From NCBI GenBank assembly GCA_003695725.1, contig RFHX01000097.1:1-11559 (forward strand): DNA of 11,559 bases. The letters are read 5' to 3'. Shown here piece by piece: positions 6,429-11,559 of the stretch. The notes below the pieces were generated by a model. It was not told the origin of the DNA, searched no databases, and was given only the letters and a program-made list of their open reading frames with translations. This DNA comes from J061 sp003695725 [NCBI: Candidatus Schekmanbacteria bacterium] (GTDB taxonomy: Bacteria; Schekmanbacteria; GWA2-38-11). How positions within the stretch are numbered: position 1 is the stretch's first letter; every line of letters begins with the position of its first letter. The translations under genes were made by a program, and so were the position numbers.

Positions 6429-8213
6429 ATGGATAATCTAAAAGGACTTAAAAGGACTCATTCATGCGGAGAGCTTCGTGCCAAAGATGAAGGTGCGCAA
6501 GTCGTTTTGATGGGGTGGGTGCAAAGAAGAAGAGACCATGGAGGTGTAATATTTATCGACTTAAGAGATAGAGAAGGCATCACACAAATAGTATTCGATG
6601 AAGAATTGAGTGGTGAGGCACACAAGAAAGCGGAAAAGCTTCGCTCTGAATATGTAATGGCTGTCAATGGGAAGGTAAGACTTCGTCCCGGTGATACTGC
6701 AAATCCCAATATGCCCACAGGAGAAATTGAGGTTGTAGCCAATGAATTAAGGATTTTAAACACTGCGCAGACGCCTCCCTTTCAGATAGAAGATGATATA
6801 AATGTGGCTGAAGATGTTAGACTTCGATATCGTTATCTCGATTTGAGACGGCCTTCTTTGCAAAGAAATATAATTCTTCGCTATAATGTGACCAAAGCAG
6901 TGAGGCGTTATTTTGACAATGAGGGTTTTATCGATGTTGAAACACCCTTTCTTACGAAAAGTACGCCTGAAGGCGCGAGAGACTATCTTGTGCCAAGCCG
7001 TGTTAACAGAGGAAAATTTTTTGCCCTCCCGCAGTCTCCTCAGCTTTTCAAACAGATATTGATGATCGCAGGTTTTGATAAATATTATCAAATAGTGAAA
7101 TGTTTCAGAGACGAAGACCTTCGGGCAGACAGGCAGCCGGAGTTTACTCAGATTGATGTTGAGATGTCCTTTGTAGAAAGAGAGGATATATATAGAGTGA
7201 TGGAAGGGTTGATGAAAACGGTTTTTTCAGAGGCGGCAGGGATAGAGATAGATACACCCTTTCCTCGTATTTCATATGAAGAAGCAATGAAGAATTACGG
7301 CAACGACAAGCCGGATACAAGATTCGAAATGAAGCTTGTTGATTTGACTGAAACATTTAAACAATCGCAGTTTAAAGTGTTTTCTTCTGTTGTTGAGAAT
7401 AATGGTTTGATATCAGGAATAAATGCCAAAGGATTTGCAGGAATGACGAGAAAGGAGCTCGATGACCTGACGGAATTTGTAAAGGGTGAGGGCGCAAAGG
7501 GGCTTGTATGGATAAAGGTCCTTGAAAATGAGCTTCAGTCTCCTGTTGTAAAGTTTTTTAGCCAAGAAGAAATAGAAGATATGAAAAATCGCCTCGGTGC
7601 TGAAGCAGGTGACCTTCTTTTCATAATCGCCGATGAGAGCGAAACAACATATAGGGCTCTTTCTGAACTCAGATTGAAGATAGGAAAGGAAAAGGGGCTT
7701 ATAGATGAAAAAAGATACGATTTTCTATGGATTACAGACTTCCCTCTGTTAGAGTATGATAGCGAAGAAAAGAGGTATGTAGCGATGCATCATCCTTTTA
7801 CTTCTCCTGTCGACGAAGATATTTCTCTTCTTGATTCAAATCCTCAGGCAGTCAGAGCAAAGGCATATGATTTGGTATTGAACGGTTCGGAGATAGGAGG
7901 AGGCAGCATAAGAATTCATAGGAATGATATTCAGCAGAAGATGTTTGACCTTCTTGGCATAGGTAAAGAAGAAGCAGAAGCGAAATTTGGATTTCTCCTT
8001 GAAGCTTTGCAGTATGGTGCACCACCTCACGGAGGAATTGCATTTGGCTTGGATAGATTAGTGATGATACTTGCAGGCGCTGAATCGATAAGAGAGGTTA
8101 TTTCATTCCCAAAAACTCAAAAAGCAGTTTGCCAAATGACAGGTGCCCCATCTGAAGTAGATGAAAAGCAGCTTATCGAATTGGGGATAAAATTAAGAAG
8201 GAGTGTGAAATAA
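6429..8213 (+). CDS. aspS: Aspartyl-tRNA synthetase, bacterial type, probably non-discriminating
   Basis: The 594-residue class II synthetase charges tRNA-Asp with aspartate in the cytoplasm. An OB-fold anticodon-binding domain (about residues 15-110) is followed by the catalytic core with YLDLRRP, motif 2 (FRDEDLRADRQPEFTQID, 226-243), the bacterial GAD insertion (about 300-420), GGGSIRIH, and motif 3 (GIAFGLDR, 536-543), so it is complete. In the anticodon domain the RRRDHGG motif carries His at residue 37. This His corresponds to H31 of the Pseudomonas enzyme that also charges tRNA-Asn, whereas discriminating enzymes usually carry Leu. Gly88 also lies at the right spacing for that enzyme's second specificity residue. 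The host may therefore make Asn-tRNA through Asp-tRNA-Asn and GatCAB, which is not seen here. The ribosome binding site is weak (GAG and GTGAG repeats before the ATG). Its stop codon directly abuts the next start. Confidence 0.97.
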   Translation: MDNLKGLKRTHSCGELRAKDEGAQVVLMGWVQRRRDHGGVIFIDLRDREGITQIVFDEELSGEAHKKAEKLRSEYVMAVNGKVRLRPGDTANPNMPTGEIEVVANELRILNTAQTPPFQIEDDINVAEDVRLRYRYLDLRRPSLQRNIILRYNVTKAVRRYFDNEGFIDVETPFLTKSTPEGARDYLVPSRVNRGKFFALPQSPQLFKQILMIAGFDKYYQIVKCFRDEDLRADRQPEFTQIDVEMSFVEREDIYRVMEGLMKTVFSEAAGIEIDTPFPRISYEEAMKNYGNDKPDTRFEMKLVDLTETFKQSQFKVFSSVVENNGLISGINAKGFAGMTRKELDDLTEFVKGEGAKGLVWIKVLENELQSPVVKFFSQEEIEDMKNRLGAEAGDLLFIIADESETTYRALSELRLKIGKEKGLIDEKRYDFLWITDFPLLEYDSEEKRYVAMHHPFTSPVDEDISLLDSNPQAVRAKAYDLVLNGSEIGGGSIRIHRNDIQQKMFDLLGIGKEEAEAKFGFLLEALQYGAPPHGGIAFGLDRLVMILAGAESIREVISFPKTQKAVCQMTGAPSEVDEKQLIELGIKLRRSVK

Positions 8214-10079
8214 ATGTTTGATTATTTCAGAAAAAATACAAAGAAGTTTCAGCCTATTTTATGGATAATTATTATTGCTTTCATAGCTTTCTACGGAGTT
8301 ATGAGCAATAATAACAGGGAAGGCCTTCCCGTGGCAAAAGTAAATGGTGTGAATATCTCTTATAGAGAATATAGAAATGAGTTGGCGCAGACAGAGGATC
8401 AAATACGGTCGATTCTAAAAGAAAATGCTGATGAATATCTTAAAAGAATAAATCTTAAAGAGATGGTTTTGAATAGGTTGATAGAAAGAGAGCTTTTGAG
8501 ACAGGCGGCACAAGAGATGAATGTAAAACCGAGCGATTACGACTTGTTAGAGAAGCTGAAAAGTTATGATGTCTTCAAAGATAAAAGTGGAAAACTTGAT
8601 AAAAGGCAAATGATTTCTATTTTGCGAAGGAACAGAATAGACCCTAAAGATTTTATAGAAAGCCAGCGGCAGGAAGTTTCAATTGATATGGCGAGAAGGA
8701 TGCTTGAAGATTGTGCAGATGTGACAGAGGAGGAGATGTGGGAAAGGTTTGTAGAAGAAAACGAGAAAGTTGAAGCAGAATATGCTTTCTTTCCACTCGA
8801 ATATTTTTTTGAAGATGTAAAAGTCACTGATGAAAAACTTAAGGAATATTTTTCAAAAAATCAGGATCAATACAATGTTGAAGATTCTGCTGAAGTTGAA
8901 TATGCCCTTGTAAATATCCGTGATTTTTTGAATAAAGTGAAAATTTCAGATGATGATGTCAAAAAATATTATGATGAAAATCAGGAGAAGTTCAAGGTGG
9001 ATGAGGAGCAAGTAAAGGCAAGACATATTCTTTTTAGAATCAAGCCCGGTCAGAGCAGTGATGAAATAGAAATTATAAAAAAGAAGGCGGAGAAAGTCTT
9101 GAAAGAAGCTAAGAGTGGAAAGGATTTTGTTGCACTTGCGCAGATGTATTCAGATGAACCGCTATCAACAACAAGGGGAGGAGATCTTGGTTTTTTTGGA
9201 AGAGGAGAAATGGATCCTGCATTTGAAAAAGCCGCATTTGCATTAAAAGAGGGAGAGATTAGCGGTCTCGTTAGGTCCTCTTACGGTTTTCATATTATAA
9301 AGGTTGAGAAAAAACTTGCTCCTGGAGAAGTTAAACCCTTTGAATATGTAAAGGATGAAATTAAGATTCGTCTCCAAAAGGAAAAAGCAAAGGAGCAGGC
9401 ACTTGTACGGGCTAATGAAATAAAGAAGAACTTTGACAGCGATTCTGCAAAAATAGAAAAAATTAAAAAGAAAATTTTCAGAAATGAAATGATCGATGGA
9501 GTCATAAATGCCGGCAAATTTTTTAATACTGCATATTCCCTTGAAGAAGGAAAAATAAGTGACCCTGTCAATGTAGGGCAAAAGATTGCAGTTATAAAAA
9601 CATTAAAAAAAGCAGCTGCACATAAAGGCACATTTGAAGAAGTAAGGGATGAAGTGGAGAGAGACTACAAAAAGGAAAATGCATTTGGAATTGCAGAAAA
9701 GAAGGTTTCATCAATTGCTAAAGAAATAAATAAAGGGAAATCGTTGAAATCTCTTATCAAAGACAAAAGGATTGTTGTAAAATCAACGGGCAATATTCTA
9801 AGGAGAGAGGTGCCTTCAGATATTAAAGACAGAGAGAAATTTACAGCTCTCATTTTTTCCCTTAAAAAGGAAAAACCTGCAGGTTTTGTAATATCACAAA
9901 ATGGAGCATATGTTGCATATCTTAAAAACAAATCTCAATTAAGTAGAGAAGAATTTGAATCCAAGAAGCAGACAATCTATTCAAAAATTATTGATGAAAG
10001 AAAGAATATTGTCTTCTCGGAAGTTATTGCAAGTTTGAGAAAGAATGGAGATATTGAAATCTCCGAAAGCATTCTTTAA
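8214..10079 (+). CDS. PpiD/SurA-like membrane-anchored peptidyl-prolyl isomerase
   Basis: This 621-residue protein is built like PpiD, an inner-membrane periplasmic foldase that assists newly exported proteins. It has a short cytoplasmic basic start, one transmembrane helix (about residues 14-29, LWIIIIAFIAFYG), a SurA-type N-terminal chaperone region (about 35-260) and a parvulin domain (about 264-366). The parvulin domain shows ARHILF with H271, a GGDLGFFGRGEM block and YGFHII with H360, the pattern of an active isomerase. The C-terminal part has two degenerate parvulin-like stretches (around YSLEEGKISDPV, 441-452, and FSLKKEKPAGFV, 548-559) and a closing helix, as in PpiD. The ATG immediately follows the aspS stop with no gap, and AAGGAG lies inside the end of aspS (8197-8202), so translational coupling is likely. 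Assignment as PpiD rather than another SurA-domain anchored protein is by architecture. Confidence 0.9.
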   Translation: MFDYFRKNTKKFQPILWIIIIAFIAFYGVMSNNNREGLPVAKVNGVNISYREYRNELAQTEDQIRSILKENADEYLKRINLKEMVLNRLIERELLRQAAQEMNVKPSDYDLLEKLKSYDVFKDKSGKLDKRQMISILRRNRIDPKDFIESQRQEVSIDMARRMLEDCADVTEEEMWERFVEENEKVEAEYAFFPLEYFFEDVKVTDEKLKEYFSKNQDQYNVEDSAEVEYALVNIRDFLNKVKISDDDVKKYYDENQEKFKVDEEQVKARHILFRIKPGQSSDEIEIIKKKAEKVLKEAKSGKDFVALAQMYSDEPLSTTRGGDLGFFGRGEMDPAFEKAAFALKEGEISGLVRSSYGFHIIKVEKKLAPGEVKPFEYVKDEIKIRLQKEKAKEQALVRANEIKKNFDSDSAKIEKIKKKIFRNEMIDGVINAGKFFNTAYSLEEGKISDPVNVGQKIAVIKTLKKAAAHKGTFEEVRDEVERDYKKENAFGIAEKKVSSIAKEINKGKSLKSLIKDKRIVVKSTGNILRREVPSDIKDREKFTALIFSLKKEKPAGFVISQNGAYVAYLKNKSQLSREEFESKKQTIYSKIIDERKNIVFSEVIASLRKNGDIEISESIL

Positions 10080-10106
10080 TCTTTTTTAACTCTGAAACAA
10101 AAGTGA

Positions 10107-10979
10107 ATGAATTTTAATAGGATTTTTTTTACATTTTCAATTTGCTTTTTTTATATAGTTTTTGTTAATAATGAATTATATTCGGCAAATATGAAAGGGG
10201 TGCTTTTGAGCTTTAAAGGAAATGTAACGATTTTTTCAAGCAATGGCACCACGCAGAAAGAACCAAAAATTCGCCATAGGTTTTATGAGGGTGACTTTTT
10301 AAAAACCGGCGCAAATTCAACTGCTAAACTTCTATTGGATGATGGTATTACGATAGTGGTAGCACCAAATTCAGAGTTTACATTTAAGAAAGACGGTGAA
10401 GTAAAAATTCTAAATGGAAATTTTCTTCGTTTAATCAAAGGGAAAGTTAGAATTTTTCTGAGAAGAATAGGAAAGGAAGAGAAGGAATTCAAGGTATTGA
10501 CTCCCAATGCCCTTTGCGCTGTCAGGGGTACCGATTTTATAGTTTTGATCTCGAATACAAGAAGGACTGATGTATATGTCAATAGGGGTATTGTTGAAGT
10601 GAAGGGGATTTCAGAGGGGAGGAAAAAATATTCTGTAATGCTTGAAGCAGGAAAGATGACAACAGTTTATGATGAAGGAATCGTTGCTCCTCCGTCTGTG
10701 CCAAATGAGCGGGAGTTTAGAAGGTTTTTTGAAGATGTAGATATCAGTCGTCCTGATAGCATTGGCGAAGATTTGGAAACAAAAGAAATTTCTTGGAATA
10801 AATGGGAAGAAATCCTTTCAAAGAAGGATTTGTCTGACGGTCTCGATGAAGAACTTTTTCTCTATGGTCCATCAAAGAAGATGCTGCTTCCCGGGTTGAT
10901 TGAGATGCTTAGTTTGAAGAAGAAGAGTCAGAGAAAGCAAAAAGCACCATTGCCGCCGCCACATCCTGATTTGAGATGA
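10107..10979 (+). CDS. Secreted FecR-domain protein
   Basis: This 290-residue protein has a hydrophobic N-terminal signal ending around LYSA (residues 24-27), so it is exported. Residues about 30-190 match the FecR domain: EGDFLKTGANSTAKLLLDDG (61-80), a following NSEF turn, LIKGKVRIF, and the typical TP-ALCAVRGTDF (132-144) followed by DVYVNRGIVEVKG. Stand-alone exported FecR proteins of this kind, lacking the transmembrane anti-sigma architecture of true FecR, are common in Gram-negative bacteria. They have no agreed function and are thought to form beta-rich surface or periplasmic modules. The region after about residue 200 is charged and unrecognised and ends in a proline-rich tail (APLPPPHP). 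The gene lies 27 bases after the PpiD-like gene, so it is probably in the same operon. It has no sigma factor or TonB receptor neighbour, which argues against iron-citrate signalling. The ribosome binding site is weak. Confidence 0.82.
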   Translation: MNFNRIFFTFSICFFYIVFVNNELYSANMKGVLLSFKGNVTIFSSNGTTQKEPKIRHRFYEGDFLKTGANSTAKLLLDDGITIVVAPNSEFTFKKDGEVKILNGNFLRLIKGKVRIFLRRIGKEEKEFKVLTPNALCAVRGTDFIVLISNTRRTDVYVNRGIVEVKGISEGRKKYSVMLEAGKMTTVYDEGIVAPPSVPNEREFRRFFEDVDISRPDSIGEDLETKEISWNKWEEILSKKDLSDGLDEELFLYGPSKKMLLPGLIEMLSLKKKSQRKQKAPLPPPHPDLR

Positions 10980-11021
10980 GCAATTTGTTCATTTTTCACA
11001 GCAGATGGTTTCAAAATAGGT

Positions 11022-11559
11022 ATGAAAGGGGAAGAATTTTCAAAGAAGAAAAGAATTATTCCATTCTTTTTGATAGCATTTTACTTTGCCTTGAATATGT
11101 CGGCAAATGAAAAGCCTGTGATATATAGAGTTTATCCTGAAATGATAAGCGGAGAATGTGTTTTAGAGATAATAGGCAGAGGATTTGGGAAAGAGAAGGG
11201 GGTTTTATTTTTAAATAATGATGAGATTGAGATATTGAGTTGGAAAGATAAGAAAATAAGGGCATTTGTCATTTCAGCTTATGAATTTCCTTTGCTCGAG
11301 GTAGAAACTAAAGGCGGTAGTAAAGTAAGTTATCGATTCGAAGATGTTTCTGAAGTTTGCAGTGGAAAGAATATGAAGGTGTTTTCTTTATACGATTTAA
11401 ATATCAACTATTCAAAAAAGTGGAGAAAATATAAGCATAATGAAAAGAAGAGGACAGCAATATTAGTGAGAAAAAACAGGAAAGCTATAATTTTTTTAGC
11501 AATTATGAAAAAACTGCCTTCTTCATCGACTCTCTTTGATATGGTCAATTACTTGAAGA
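11022..11559 (+). CDS. Partial exported protein with an IPT/TIG-like domain
   Basis: An open frame starts at ATG 11022 and runs off the window, giving 179 residues so far. It opens with a basic stretch and hydrophobic core (KKKRIIPFFLIAFYFALNMSA), a plausible signal peptide cut near residue 28. Residues about 32-103 look like an IPT/TIG immunoglobulin-like fold: VYPEMISGE, then IIGRGFGKEKGVLFL, then ILSWKDKKIRAFV, ending with VETKGG. After that, LYDLNINYSKKWRKYK resembles the start of a PsbP/DcrB-like fold, but this is a weak impression. It follows the FecR-domain gene by 42 bases on the same strand, so the two exported proteins are likely made together. The start codon has only a poor ribosome binding site. 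The function is unknown. Confidence 0.65.
   Translation, partial: MKGEEFSKKKRIIPFFLIAFYFALNMSANEKPVIYRVYPEMISGECVLEIIGRGFGKEKGVLFLNNDEIEILSWKDKKIRAFVISAYEFPLLEVETKGGSKVSYRFEDVSEVCSGKNMKVFSLYDLNINYSKKWRKYKHNEKKRTAILVRKNRKAIIFLAIMKKLPSSSTLFDMVNYLK

Noticed and set aside
9243-9631. Overlapping minus-strand frames of more than 110 codons in the PpiD-like gene
   Set aside because: They are Phe- and Ile-rich reverse complements of Lys- and Glu-rich coding sequence, with no motif or start signal.
10107-10979. FecR-type anti-sigma regulator of iron uptake
   Set aside because: It has an export signal and no cytoplasmic anti-sigma domain, and there is no extracytoplasmic sigma factor or TonB receptor nearby.

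Overview
The window is an AT-rich bacterial segment from a Gram-negative organism. It carries eight genes, seven complete and one running off the right edge, and has no rRNA, tRNA, mobile element or CRISPR array. The Gram-negative reading rests on a periplasmic dihaem cytochrome c peroxidase, a lipoprotein with a lipobox, and a PpiD-type membrane-anchored folding factor. The aspartyl-tRNA synthetase has the His signature of the non-discriminating bacterial type, which fits a lineage that makes Asn-tRNA by transamidation. The overall style suggests a deltaproteobacterium-like or candidate-phylum anaerobe or microaerophile, but nothing here fixes the taxon.

Layout. Bases 1-2477 (+): a UbiD-family prenylated-FMN decarboxylase, followed by an ORF that reads colinearly as a very divergent HemF-type (oxygen-dependent coproporphyrinogen oxidase) homologue. 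Bases 2593-3633 (+): a CcpA-type dihaem cytochrome c peroxidase with its own strong ribosome binding site. Bases 3727-6191 (-): a two-gene unit, transcribed right to left, of a phosphoglycerate-mutase-like enzyme and then a lipoprotein made of seven 34-residue TPRs. Bases 6192-6428: a divergent promoter region with two good TTGACA-type promoters and matching inverted repeats. Bases 6429-11559 (+): a tight run of aspS, a PpiD/SurA-like peptidyl-prolyl isomerase, a secreted FecR-domain protein, and a partial secreted protein with an IPT/TIG-like domain. No gene-free stretch exceeds 300 bases; the longest is the 237-base divergent promoter region.

Main discovery. The product of 4593-6191 is a circularly permuted cofactor-independent phosphoglycerate mutase (GpmI/iPGM). 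It starts in the middle of the normal protein, runs to the normal C-terminus, passes through a linker of about ten residues, and then continues with the normal N-terminal half, ending where it began. All seven metal and nucleophile residues survive in permuted order. Several transferase-domain substrate residues are changed, notably the usual DGRDTPP motif, so it may not be an ordinary glycolytic mutase. Second in interest is the divergent HemF-like protein encoded next to, or overlapping, the UbiD gene.
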